From positions 250,501-314,500 of the forward strand of contig CANDOC010000002.1 in assembly GCA_947387575.1 (NCBI GenBank): DNA of 64,000 nucleotides, read 5' to 3'. The stretch's first letter is position 1. Every line of letters starts with the position of its first letter. A program made the translations under genes and the position numbers. Source of the stretch: Spongorhabdus nitratireducens (GTDB lineage Bacteria > Pseudomonadota > Gammaproteobacteria > Pseudomonadales > Endozoicomonadaceae). Below are positions 1-7,795 of the stretch, one piece after another. The notes beneath the pieces were generated by a model. The model searched no databases, had not been told where the DNA came from, and saw nothing but the letters and a program-made list of their open reading frames with translations.

Positions 1-556
1 CAACAGAAACATCATCGGTAAATTTATATGCCAGAGTTCCCTGCAGGTTTACAACCTTGACGCTGGTTTTATCTCCGAAATATTTACCTGCCCAGTTATT
101 TTTGTAATCCAGTTCGATACCGTACGGTGCATAACTTGCCAAACCAAAACTCAGCTTGTCATTGACTGGCATGGTGAAATAACCGAAAGGAACCAATGTT
201 CCACTCTGAAACTTCTTTGTTTTGCCACTAATAGTACCACCGGGCCCGGTGTAACTACCTTCAAATTCACCACCATCCATGATGTAGTCGGTGCCTACAG
301 CAATCTGCTTGCCCTCAAGCATACTGATAGCTGCCGGGTTTGAAGCTGAGATAGATGCATCAACAGCATTGGAAGCACGGCCTGCAAAACCTGTCCCCAA
401 GTAACTGGCAGACTGTTCGTTGATACCGTAACCGGCAGCTTGTACCAGTGAAGCCTGGGATGCTACGGCAATAGCAGATGCCAGCAGTGCTTTACGGCTG
501 ATCCGGGCCAGTGTGTGTTTGGTATTGTTATGGACAAGGCGGGATGCGTGAGCCAT
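1..556 (-). CDS. fadL: FadL/OmpP1-family outer-membrane porin, N-terminal part
   Basis: Outer-membrane beta-barrel transporter of long-chain fatty acids or other hydrophobic compounds; only the first 185 codons lie in the window. I translated it from the minus strand. A long signal peptide of about 40 residues ends SLVQA, and the mature protein begins AGYGINEQSASYLGTGFAG, the typical FadL start in which the N-terminal hatch carries N-E-x-S-A-S. The family's conserved S-N-P-A follows near residue 72. The start ATG is preceded by GGAG (minus-strand copy of 562-565) at normal spacing. Two perfect inverted repeats lie upstream (584-603 and 656-672). The exact substrate cannot be told from this part. 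Confidence 0.9.
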   Translation of the reverse strand, partial: MAHASRLVHNNTKHTLARISRKALLASAIAVASQASLVQAAGYGINEQSASYLGTGFAGRASNAVDASISASNPAAISMLEGKQIAVGTDYIMDGGEFEGSYTGPGGTISGKTKKFQSGTLVPFGYFTMPVNDKLSFGLASYAPYGIELDYKNNWAGKYFGDKTSVKVVNLQGTLAYKFTDDVSV

Positions 557-583
557 GACTACTCCAGAGGTCTTTTAAAACGA

Positions 584-603
584 TGAACATATCCGAATGT
601 TCA
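584..603 (-). promoter_or_regulatory. Perfect 7-6-7 inverted repeat upstream of fadL
   Basis: TGAACAT, six bases, ATGTTCA; it ends 28 bases upstream of the porin start, where an operator or 5'-leader hairpin would lie. No known regulator consensus was matched with confidence. Confidence 0.4.
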
Positions 604-655
604 CAAAAGAAGACGTCCAGACCGCCACACTTGTGTTGACTGCGCTCAATCTCAA

Positions 656-672
656 CGTTCTTTGTAAGAACG
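656..672 (-). promoter_or_regulatory. Perfect 7-3-7 inverted repeat upstream of fadL
   Basis: CGTTCTT, TGT, AAGAACG, about 100 bases upstream of the porin start. It is a candidate operator for a dimeric repressor or activator; the regulator is unknown. Confidence 0.35.
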
Positions 673-1043
673 ACTCCCTGACGGAACGCATTTACATTTT
701 TAATGTCGTGTACTTGTGACGGTCAGATGATTGACGACCGCACTCTATCCAAGAAGTTTCTTAACAACCAATGACATTATATGGAATCAGATATTACAGA
801 AACGCATATCAAGTTACATTCAGAAACACTTCAAAAACAGTGTAATTTATTCACCAAAAGTGAATTTAACCGGTTTATCAATCCAAAAACAGGGGCTTTT
901 CGTTACAGATAGGGTGTAAAGCTTTATTACGGAGATATGCAGTGAATGCAAAAGAAGCCAGAGCAATAAAGAGTACTCAGGATAACTGATGCAGACCGAT
1001 GCTCTCTCAAGCACCAGTCCGAATTAGCTTGCTGACGAAAAGA

Positions 1044-1997
1044 TCAGGATCTGTCCAACTCTTGAGGCTTCGGTTCTGAACTTCGCTTGGCAACAACCAG
1101 CTTATAACTGATCAGGTCATGGTAAACCCCCCAGCGCATAAACCCGACACCGATTCTCAGTCGCCACCACAATTTGGAGCGAATCATTGAACCCAGGTTT
1201 TCATGGTGCTGGGAAAACCAGTAGCAAAAGCCGGAGATGACATCTTCAGTGAGATCCAGCATCTCTACCTGATCAAACCCGGCCTCATTCAGCAACTTCA
1301 AATATTGATCCTCTGTCTTCAGAGTATCCTGATGGATTCCTCTTGCAGCCGAGAGTAGCCGGAGCTTTCTTGCTTCTCTGGCATCATTGCAGGGTCTGGA
1401 CTGAATAAAGTCGGTCATTACCAGAACACCGTCTTTTGTCAGCAGTCGGTTGGCCTGTTCAAGAAAAACCGGGCGACGTTCAAAGCTGACTGCACTGTCG
1501 AGTGCGATGACCTTATTCACACTACCCGCTTCGCGCTGGCGCAGGATTTTTTCATTTCCCAGTTGCAGTCGTATCTCACCCGATTCATCAAACCGGCCCC
1601 GACCGGATTCCAGCAACTGTTCATCATCTGTCAGACCGACAATCTGTTCGACCTGATAGTAATCCCGCCACATCCGCAACTGATCAAGACTGGTAAATCC
1701 TGCATCCAGTACCCGGTCACCGGGAGACAGACAGGCTTTGTCAGCAACCAGCCCGGCCAGCTCCTGACAAGCTTTCGGATAGGTTGCAGCATCCCGCCAG
1801 TAACCCAGCAGATGCCAGTCAGAGCGTGCAGACGGGCCAGTATTGAGCAGCCAGCGATCCTCACTCTCAAGACGCCCCTGGCGAACCCCCAGAATATTTT
1901 GTTGGAACATCCGCAGGCCGTAGCCCAAGACCCCGGACATAATCAGCCAAGTACAGAATACACCCAGCAGAAACGCACTAATCCACACGCCACTCAC
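1044..1997 (-). CDS. Membrane-anchored SAM-methyltransferase-like protein
   Basis: 317 residues. An N-terminal hydrophobic segment (about residues 5-24) probably anchors it in the inner membrane. From about residue 85 a class I methyltransferase-like fold follows: a first strand RVLDAGFTS, an acidic stretch after strand 2 (GLTDDEQ), and strands 4 and 5 around VNKVIALDSAV and DGVLVMTDF, ending in a basic C-terminal region. The glycine-rich SAM loop (usually D-x-G-x-G-x-G) is reduced to D-A-G-F-T-S, so activity is uncertain. The start is GTG at 1997; another in-frame GTG at 1988 has better spacing from the AGGAG motif. It stands alone between the porin and the symporters. Substrate unknown. Confidence 0.7.
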   Translation of the reverse strand: MSGVWISAFLLGVFCTWLIMSGVLGYGLRMFQQNILGVRQGRLESEDRWLLNTGPSARSDWHLLGYWRDAATYPKACQELAGLVADKACLSPGDRVLDAGFTSLDQLRMWRDYYQVEQIVGLTDDEQLLESGRGRFDESGEIRLQLGNEKILRQREAGSVNKVIALDSAVSFERRPVFLEQANRLLTKDGVLVMTDFIQSRPCNDAREARKLRLLSAARGIHQDTLKTEDQYLKLLNEAGFDQVEMLDLTEDVISGFCYWFSQHHENLGSMIRSKLWWRLRIGVGFMRWGVYHDLISYKLVVAKRSSEPKPQELDRS

Positions 1998-2280
1998 TCC
2001 TGAAACTTACTTTTTATGACAGCTACACTGCCATAAAACTCCATAATTCGGTCTGACTGGCGATTATAACCCTATCGCAACTTTTTCAGCATTTGTCAGT
2101 CTGAATAGATATGTCATTGATTTAGCGGAAAAATGTTTTTGTGCCTGAGTTGACGGCATGAACAGCACTTTTACTGAGGGTTTACTGAGGAAACAACAGG
2201 CTACAGAACCTCCAGGCGCCGGGATCCAGCAGCTACAGCCCTGTAGCGTGCTCCATACAGGACAGATACAGGAGAAATAC

Positions 2281-3795
2281 ATGCTGAATGAACTGATTGC
2301 TGTAGTGAATAGCTGGATATGGGGCGCCATTCTGATTTACCTGCTACTCGGTGCCGGAATCTGGTTTACGTTTCGCAGCCGCTTCGTTCAGATTCGTCAC
2401 TTCACACGTGCCTGGAGGCTGGTGCTTGCCGGCCGGCAAGCTCGCCATAAAGACGGTATTTCATCATTTCAGTCACTTTGCACCAGTCTGGCTTCCCATG
2501 TCGGTACCGGAAATATTGCCGGTGTCGCTATAGCTCTATATTTAGGTGGCCCCGGAGCCGTCTTCTGGATGTGGGTTGTCGCATTACTCGGTATGGCAAC
2601 CAGCTTTATCGAGAATACGCTGGCCCAGTGCTATAAAAGTCGAACGCCTTATGGTTCCTTTATTGGAGGTCCGGCTTACTACATCGATAAGGCTCTGAAA
2701 ATTCGATCGGCCGCCGTTTTTATTTCGACCATGATGGTATTCACCTTCGGCCTCGCTTTTAACGCTGTTCAATCCAACTCCATAGCCCTCACCGTTTCAG
2801 CCACAACACCTATTCCCTCCTGGCTTTCCGGCGTATTACTGGCTCTTTTAGCTGGCATTATTATTTTCCGGGGCATACACGCTATATCTCGGGTTGCCGA
2901 ACGTGTTGTTCCGTTTATGGCACTGGTTTATTTGACCGTCGCTCTGATCGTTGTCGTTATTCAGTTCGACCGGTTACCTGAAGTTCTGCATCTTATTCTG
3001 GCCAATGCCTTCGGACTGGAAACGGCTGCATCCGGTGGTGCCGGTTTCCTGATGGCTCAGGCCATTAACCAGGGCGTTTGCCGGGGGTTGTTTTCAAATG
3101 AAGCCGGTATGGGCAGTGTGCCCAATGCTGCGGCAACAGCCAGTCCATCCCCACATCACCCGGCAACCCAGGGTTTGATATCCATGGTGGGCGTTTTTGC
3201 CGACACGATTGTTATCTGCACTGCAACAGCTGCAATCATTCTGCTTTCCGGTCAGCTCGAGCCACAGTCAGGACTGACCGGCACCGAACTGACACTGGCG
3301 GCTATCAGAACCAGCGTTGGCAGTTGGGGCGATCTGTTAATCGGTGCCAGTATGTTGCTGTTTGGCTTTACCTCCATCATTGCCAACTATTACTACGGTG
3401 AGTCCAACCTGCGCTTTCTGCACAAATCGACCCGATTGCTGACAGTTTACCGTCTGGCTGCGCTTGTTTTTGTTTGCTGGGGAGCTATCAGTCAGCTTGA
3501 GCAGGTATGGACACTGGCAGACCTCAGTATGGGCCTGATGGCCATGGTCAATCTGATTGCTATTGTATTACTGGGAAATCTTGCACTGGCATTGCTGCGA
3601 GACTTTGACAATCAGCTGCAATCTGGTCAGGAACCTCATTTTGACCGCAGCCTGTTTCCTTTTCTTGATCAGACCATTGACCCGGATATCTGGATCGAAA
3701 AAAGAACGACAGACAGTACTGAAGTACAATCTGAATCTGAATCTGTATCAGATTCCAGTCTGTTATCCAGAGATTTGCCTGAACCAGACTGCTGA
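2281..3795 (+). CDS. AGCS-family Na+:alanine/glycine symporter (copy 1)
   Basis: 504-residue inner-membrane sodium:amino-acid symporter. It has the family pattern: WGAILIYLLLGAGIWFTFRSRFVQ at the N-terminus, then SHVGTGNIAGVAIALYLGGPGAVFWMW, and later GLFSNEAGMGSVPNAAATA. I chose the ATG at 2281, which has GGAG about 8 bases upstream and aligns with the start of the downstream paralogue, rather than a longer frame opening at 2158. The soluble C-terminal tail ends in a Ser/Glu-rich stretch absent from copy 2. Copy 2 lies 443 bases downstream on the same strand, and a terminator sits at the end of this gene, so the two are probably transcribed separately. Confidence 0.93.
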   Translation: MLNELIAVVNSWIWGAILIYLLLGAGIWFTFRSRFVQIRHFTRAWRLVLAGRQARHKDGISSFQSLCTSLASHVGTGNIAGVAIALYLGGPGAVFWMWVVALLGMATSFIENTLAQCYKSRTPYGSFIGGPAYYIDKALKIRSAAVFISTMMVFTFGLAFNAVQSNSIALTVSATTPIPSWLSGVLLALLAGIIIFRGIHAISRVAERVVPFMALVYLTVALIVVVIQFDRLPEVLHLILANAFGLETAASGGAGFLMAQAINQGVCRGLFSNEAGMGSVPNAAATASPSPHHPATQGLISMVGVFADTIVICTATAAIILLSGQLEPQSGLTGTELTLAAIRTSVGSWGDLLIGASMLLFGFTSIIANYYYGESNLRFLHKSTRLLTVYRLAALVFVCWGAISQLEQVWTLADLSMGLMAMVNLIAIVLLGNLALALLRDFDNQLQSGQEPHFDRSLFPFLDQTIDPDIWIEKRTTDSTEVQSESESVSDSSLLSRDLPEPDC

Positions 3796-3810
3796 TATCA
3801 GGCATTTTTT
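3776..3810 (+). terminator. Rho-independent terminator overlapping the end of symporter copy 1
   Basis: TGCCTGA (3776-3782) pairs with TCAGGCA (3798-3804), followed at once by six T residues (3805-3810). The 5' arm lies inside the last codons of the symporter. Confidence 0.7.
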
Positions 3811-4238
3811 CTGCTCAAAATTTGGCTATTTGGCCGTCTTTCGAAATCAATTCTGAATTTGCATGTTTTTCGTGATTTTTTCCTGAAAAGTCATCTTTTT
3901 TTACCCTTTCATGATTTATACCGACCAACTTCTGCTTGTGCGAGCAATGCCGCAAAAGCAGAAGTAAAAGCCGAACAACCACCGTATTGACATAAGTAGA
4001 CCGCGCGCAAAAAGCTCCGTAAAAGACCGTTGACGAATAAGGTCTTCACCCGATATTCACACAACCTTGATTCCGTAACATGGCGGCGTGTCCAAAAATT
4101 CACCATAACAGCCATGAACGCACAAGCCTCCTGACCACCTGATTTACCCCGCTTTTTCCTTTCAAATTGTGTCTCCTGACACGGGGTTGATCTTCTGGCC
4201 AGTGCATCAAATGGTTCTCCAGGTAACCAGGGTTTTAT
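3811..4238 (+). other. Long leader/intergenic region before symporter copy 2
   Basis: About 430 bases without a credible gene. The long frame on the opposite strand here runs antisense through the second symporter and has no family features. The region holds a 10-bp inverted repeat, ACTTCTGCTT (3928-3937) with AAGCAGAAGT (3956-3965), and two TTGAC-like hexamers near 3980 and 4030, one followed 17-18 bases later by ATATTC. A promoter and structured leader for the symporter are plausible but not proven. Confidence 0.4.
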
Positions 4239-5711
4239 ATGAACGAACTTGTCACAATACTTAACGATATGATCTGGGGCAGTATTCTGATTTATCTGCT
4301 GCTCGGCGCAGGTATCTGGTTTACAGTCCGGACCCGTTTTGTTCAGTTCCGCCGCTTCGGCTTCTCCTTCAAGACCATGATGGGTAGCCGTAATACATCT
4401 GACGCGAACCAGATTTCTTCTTTCCAGGCTTTTTGTACCAGTCTTGCCGCACGTGTCGGTACCGGTAACCTCGCAGGCGTTGCTGCCGCCCTGTATCTCG
4501 GTGGTCCCGGTGCTGTTTTCTGGATGTGGCTGATTGCCCTGCTGGGTATGTCTACCAGCCTTGTTGAAAACACATTGGCCCAAGCCTACAAGACCAACAA
4601 CGGTGACGGTACCTTCCGTGGTGGCCCGGCTTATTACATCCAGAAAGCACTCAATCAGCGCTGGCTGGCGGTACTGTTTTCTATCTCGCTGATTATTGCG
4701 TTTGGCTTTGCCTTCAACAGCGTACAGTCCAACTCGATTGCTGCCGCCGTTTCCGGTTATGGCGTACCGCCACTGGCAATCGGTATTGGCCTGGCAGTGC
4801 TGGCTGGCCTGGTTATTTTCGGTGGAATTCGCACTATTTCGAAAGTGGCTGAGGCCGTCGTTCCCTTTATGGCTGTTGCCTATCTGGCTGTCGCATTGGT
4901 AGTCGTTGTCATGAACTTTGCCGAACTGCCAGAAGTCTTTGCGCTTATTTTCCGCAGTGCCTTCGGCCTGCAGGAAGCCGCCGGTGGGGCTATCGGTGTT
5001 GCCATGATGCAGGGCATCCGTCGTGGACTGTTCTCTAACGAAGCCGGTATGGGTAGTGGCCCGAACGCTGCAGCGACTGCAACACCGCATCCACACCATC
5101 CTGCTGCTCAGGGTATGCTGGGCATGGCCGGTGTATTTGTTGATACCATGGTTATCTGTACTGCGACTGCCGCCATTATTCTGTTCTCCGGCATGCTGGA
5201 AGCAGGCAGTGGTGTAACCGGTATTCAGCTGACCCAGGCCGCACTCAGCGCCGAAGTTGGCAGCTGGGGTAACCACCTGATCGCTCTGGCTATTCTGCTG
5301 TTTGCATTCACCTCCCTGATTGCAAACTATTACTACGGCGAGTCCAACCTGCGCTTTATCATTGATAACAAGCTGGTACTGCTGGCTTACCGGGTACTGG
5401 TACTGACCATGGTTATCTGGGGTGCTGTAGGTGAACTGCAGCTGGTCTGGAACTTCGCTGACCTGGCCATGGGTGTGATGGCACTGATCAATATCGGTGT
5501 AATTCTGGTGCTGGGCAAGCAGGCTTTCGCCATGCTTCGTGATCTGGATGAGCAGATTGACAGTGGCAAGCCGATGGAATCCATCAGCTTCAACCGTAAC
5601 AAGTTTGAATTCCTGAACAAGACCATGGATCAGGATGTTTGGACTGATGGTAAAGCGGCTGTGAGTACTCGTCGTGATAATGCAGTATCAGGTTCAATGG
5701 AAACAGCCTGA
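4239..5711 (+). CDS. AGCS-family Na+:alanine/glycine symporter (copy 2)
   Basis: 490-residue paralogue of the preceding symporter with the same signatures: MNELVTILNDMIWGSILIYL at the start, ARVGTGNLAGVAAALYLGGPGAVFWMW, and GLFSNEAGMGSGPNAAATATP. Import of small neutral amino acids driven by Na+ across the inner membrane is the family role. The two copies agree over nearly the whole membrane part and differ mainly in their C-terminal tails, so they look like an old tandem duplication. Codon use here is cleaner than in copy 1, which hints that this one is the more highly expressed. A bidirectional terminator follows. Confidence 0.95.
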   Translation: MNELVTILNDMIWGSILIYLLLGAGIWFTVRTRFVQFRRFGFSFKTMMGSRNTSDANQISSFQAFCTSLAARVGTGNLAGVAAALYLGGPGAVFWMWLIALLGMSTSLVENTLAQAYKTNNGDGTFRGGPAYYIQKALNQRWLAVLFSISLIIAFGFAFNSVQSNSIAAAVSGYGVPPLAIGIGLAVLAGLVIFGGIRTISKVAEAVVPFMAVAYLAVALVVVVMNFAELPEVFALIFRSAFGLQEAAGGAIGVAMMQGIRRGLFSNEAGMGSGPNAAATATPHPHHPAAQGMLGMAGVFVDTMVICTATAAIILFSGMLEAGSGVTGIQLTQAALSAEVGSWGNHLIALAILLFAFTSLIANYYYGESNLRFIIDNKLVLLAYRVLVLTMVIWGAVGELQLVWNFADLAMGVMALINIGVILVLGKQAFAMLRDLDEQIDSGKPMESISFNRNKFEFLNKTMDQDVWTDGKAAVSTRRDNAVSGSMETA

Positions 5712-5726
5712 TAGTTTTTCGAGTAT

Positions 5727-5754
5727 AAAAAAGTCCCCTGTTGGGGACTTTTTT
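5727..5754 (+). terminator. Bidirectional rho-independent terminator
   Basis: A perfect hairpin with stem AAAAAAGTCCCC / GGGGACTTTTTT and loop TGTT lies between the convergent symporter and the leftward gene at 5779. A-rich and T-rich flanks allow termination in both directions. Confidence 0.93.
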
Positions 5755-5778
5755 ATTTCAATACTGTACAAAACAATT

Positions 5779-6753
5779 TTAGATTTGAGCTGCAATATTC
5801 TTCGCTTCCTGCATCAGCCCTACAACTTCATCCAAAACAGGTATTATCTCTGCCCTGATCTGATCCAGACTAACCCCGTCTTTTATTGCCGCTTCATATG
5901 TCCCCGGGTTACCCCAGTCATTAAATGTTCTGCCCCCTACTTCTCTCCCCAAAAGTTCATCGGGATTTACAGACAGCTTATTTAAAATCTCTGGAGGCAA
6001 AGCCTTCAGTCCATATAAATTGGTTGTAACTGTCCGTAGGGGATCTCCATGCACGCCTCGTGTTGAAGGACCCGGTGCTAATACCAGTTTTTTTTCATTC
6101 CATTCAGAAAATTCAGATATCAGTACTTTAGATTCTTCAGCACAGGAGGAGACAAGCACACAGTCTTTTGCCAGTTTTATTTTTGCGGCCATCACCTGCA
6201 TGTTTGCATTTTGGTCTTGTAACGACTTTTCCCATTCTGCACGACTGGCATCTTTTTTGGATTTTCCTGTCTTTTTTTGCGCCTGTTTAAATAAATCATC
6301 TCCTGCATGCTTCACTTTTGGCTTTGAACTACGAAGGAGTTTTCCCTTCCTCTTTGTTTTCTTAACAGGCACAGCATCTTGTTCAGAGGCACGGTCAACT
6401 TCACTCAGAGGCTTGTGGCTTAACAACCTCACCCCACCACGATCCTCAGAGGCCAAAACATTATCCAGACGCTTCTTGTACACAAACGGTAAAAGAGATG
6501 CCCAGCTTTTAACAGTTTCCCAAAGCCTTTCTTTCAGTGCAGGCTTGCCTTCATGAATTGAAGGCTTATATTCCGAATCAAAATCCAGACTGGCACTATC
6601 AGACAGCCTTTGAACATCTGTACTCGATGCTTCTTTTATTTTCCTGCCAAACCGACCACCCTCAGGTATCGCACCAGAAGATGTATCTGAGTCATCTTGC
6701 ACATGATATTCAGGAGGTCTGATACCCGTCGTTACTTTAGGCCCCTCAGACAT
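5779..6753 (-). CDS. Basic protein of unknown function, possible effector
   Basis: 324 residues; I do not recognise a family. The N-terminal 60 residues are polar and probably disordered. A strongly basic stretch runs from about 129 to 168 (KKTKRKGKLL near its start and KKTGKSKK at its end), resembling nuclear-localisation or nucleic-acid-binding clusters. A mixed alpha/beta-looking C-terminal half (about 185-324) contains a conserved-looking VLAPGPSTRG segment. There is no signal peptide or membrane segment. It starts 5 bases after the stop of the MshEN-repeat protein, so the two are almost certainly co-transcribed and perhaps translationally coupled, since no good ribosome binding site sits in the gap. 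A type III effector or DNA-binding role is speculation. Confidence 0.7.
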   Translation of the reverse strand: MSEGPKVTTGIRPPEYHVQDDSDTSSGAIPEGGRFGRKIKEASSTDVQRLSDSASLDFDSEYKPSIHEGKPALKERLWETVKSWASLLPFVYKKRLDNVLASEDRGGVRLLSHKPLSEVDRASEQDAVPVKKTKRKGKLLRSSKPKVKHAGDDLFKQAQKKTGKSKKDASRAEWEKSLQDQNANMQVMAAKIKLAKDCVLVSSCAEESKVLISEFSEWNEKKLVLAPGPSTRGVHGDPLRTVTTNLYGLKALPPEILNKLSVNPDELLGREVGGRTFNDWGNPGTYEAAIKDGVSLDQIRAEIIPVLDEVVGLMQEAKNIAAQI

Positions 6754-6758
6754 AACGG

Positions 6759-7448
6759 TTAACGCTCCCGAATACTGAAAGCACTCTCAGACAGATCCAC
6801 TTCACTCAGGCTGATAGCACCACCATTATAGGCCGCCACACCACTCAACCGGATATTATCGAAACGCAGCATTCCCACCGTACTGGGTATGCTCAGGCGA
6901 ATTCGCCCATCCGGGTGAATCTCTGCCTTGGCATCATCAACGTCATAATCGATATCGTGCTTACGCTCACCTTCCGGAGTGTGATAGCCCGATTCCAGTT
7001 GGTTCAGAACCGGCATAACCATTTTCACCAGCTGACTGGCAACACGAATACTGGTCTCATCATGAGCCAGATTTTCTTCCACCTTGCTGCGAGCCAGTTT
7101 TTGCTCCGGCAGCAACGGCCCGTCTTCCCACTCATTCATATCAGAATCAGCGTAAGGGGTTTCGAACTGTGCTGTCGTGCTGTCGCCATGAACCAGCTGA
7201 ATCGGATTCAGCAGTGCCACAGCCAGTGAAGCCGCAAAACGCAGCCGGGTTTGGCGGGAAAGCGCCCGGCGCAATTGCCAGCGACTGACAATACCGGTAT
7301 CAACAAGTACTTCGCCCAGACGCTTGCCACTGGTTTGTTGCTCAACAATAGCCTTGTCCAGCTCGCTTTCGGAGACATATCCTTTGTTCACCAGTATCCG
7401 ACCGAGCCGTGATTTCTGGTAAGCTTCTTCCTGGCGCTGAAACGTCAT
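6759..7448 (-). CDS. MshEN/GspE-N repeat protein lacking an ATPase
   Basis: 229 residues. Two tandem 24-residue repeats at about 14-37 and 43-66 fit the pattern R-L-G-x2-[LVI]2-x2-G-x-V-x4-L-x3-[LI]-x2-Q that forms the c-di-GMP-binding N-terminal domain of MshE/PilB/GspE ATPases (RLGEVLVDTGIVSRWQL in the second). No ATPase follows. Instead there is a short hydrophobic stretch (71-86), an acidic linker, and a C-terminal region of short beta-like strands ending LSESAFSIRER. The ATG at 7448 is chosen because AAGGA precedes it; longer upstream extensions run antisense into xseB. It is first in a two-gene unit with the basic protein downstream. It resembles pilus-accessory proteins of the FilE kind, from memory only. 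Confidence 0.75.
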   Translation of the reverse strand: MTFQRQEEAYQKSRLGRILVNKGYVSESELDKAIVEQQTSGKRLGEVLVDTGIVSRWQLRRALSRQTRLRFAASLAVALLNPIQLVHGDSTTAQFETPYADSDMNEWEDGPLLPEQKLARSKVEENLAHDETSIRVASQLVKMVMPVLNQLESGYHTPEGERKHDIDYDVDDAKAEIHPDGRIRLSIPSTVGMLRFDNIRLSGVAAYNGGAISLSEVDLSESAFSIRER

Positions 7449-7542
7449 ATTAAATTCCTTTCTAAAATATCTCTGCCATTGGAGAATCAGAAAGGTTATC
7501 GGCATGCCGGCATGGACCTGAAACACAGGTATACAGACAGAG

Positions 7543-7788
7543 ATGACCGCAAAAAAACAAGCCAGCGGGGAGTTTTCCTTTGAAAAGTCCCTGAGCGATC
7601 TGGAGCAGATCGTCAACCAGATGGAGTCCGGCCAGCTGACACTGGAACAGTCTCTGGCAGCCTTCGAGAAAGGTGTTCGCCTGACCCGCGAATGCCAGAC
7701 AGCACTGGATCAGGCCGAGCAAAAGGTTCAGCTACTGCTGGAAAAAGATGGCCAGACCGAACTCCACCCGTTTGAACCCGAGAGCTGA
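7543..7788 (+). CDS. xseB: Exodeoxyribonuclease VII small subunit
   Basis: 81 residues, the usual size. Several copies of this small helical subunit bind the XseA catalytic subunit in the cytoplasm to make exonuclease VII, which degrades single-stranded DNA. The family pattern FEKSLSDLEQIVNQMESGQ, LTLEQSLAAFEKGVRLTREC and LDQAEQKVQ is complete. ispA begins 7 bases after the stop, giving the xseB-ispA order common in gammaproteobacteria. The divergent gene starts 94 bases away, so the promoters of both units share that gap. Confidence 0.97.
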   Translation: MTAKKQASGEFSFEKSLSDLEQIVNQMESGQLTLEQSLAAFEKGVRLTRECQTALDQAEQKVQLLLEKDGQTELHPFEPES

Positions 7789-7795
7789 AATTTTC

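Larger units (their letters stand above)
557..1043. other. Intergenic region upstream of the FadL-type porin
   Basis: No convincing gene. It holds the 5' region of the porin, including two perfect inverted repeats close to its start. The portion from about 700 to 1040 is AT-rich and only supports a short TTG-started reading frame with no ribosome binding site and no recognisable product. Confidence 0.6.

Noticed and set aside
731-919. A 62-codon TTG-started frame
   Set aside because: No ribosome binding site, AT-rich low-complexity content and no recognisable product.
2158-2280. N-terminal extension of the first symporter
   Set aside because: The extra residues have no match in the second copy and the inner ATG at 2281 has a good GGAG.
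3909-5276. A 455-codon frame on the minus strand
   Set aside because: It runs antisense through the second AGCS symporter, has no ribosome binding site and no domain-like sequence; the plus-strand gene explains it.
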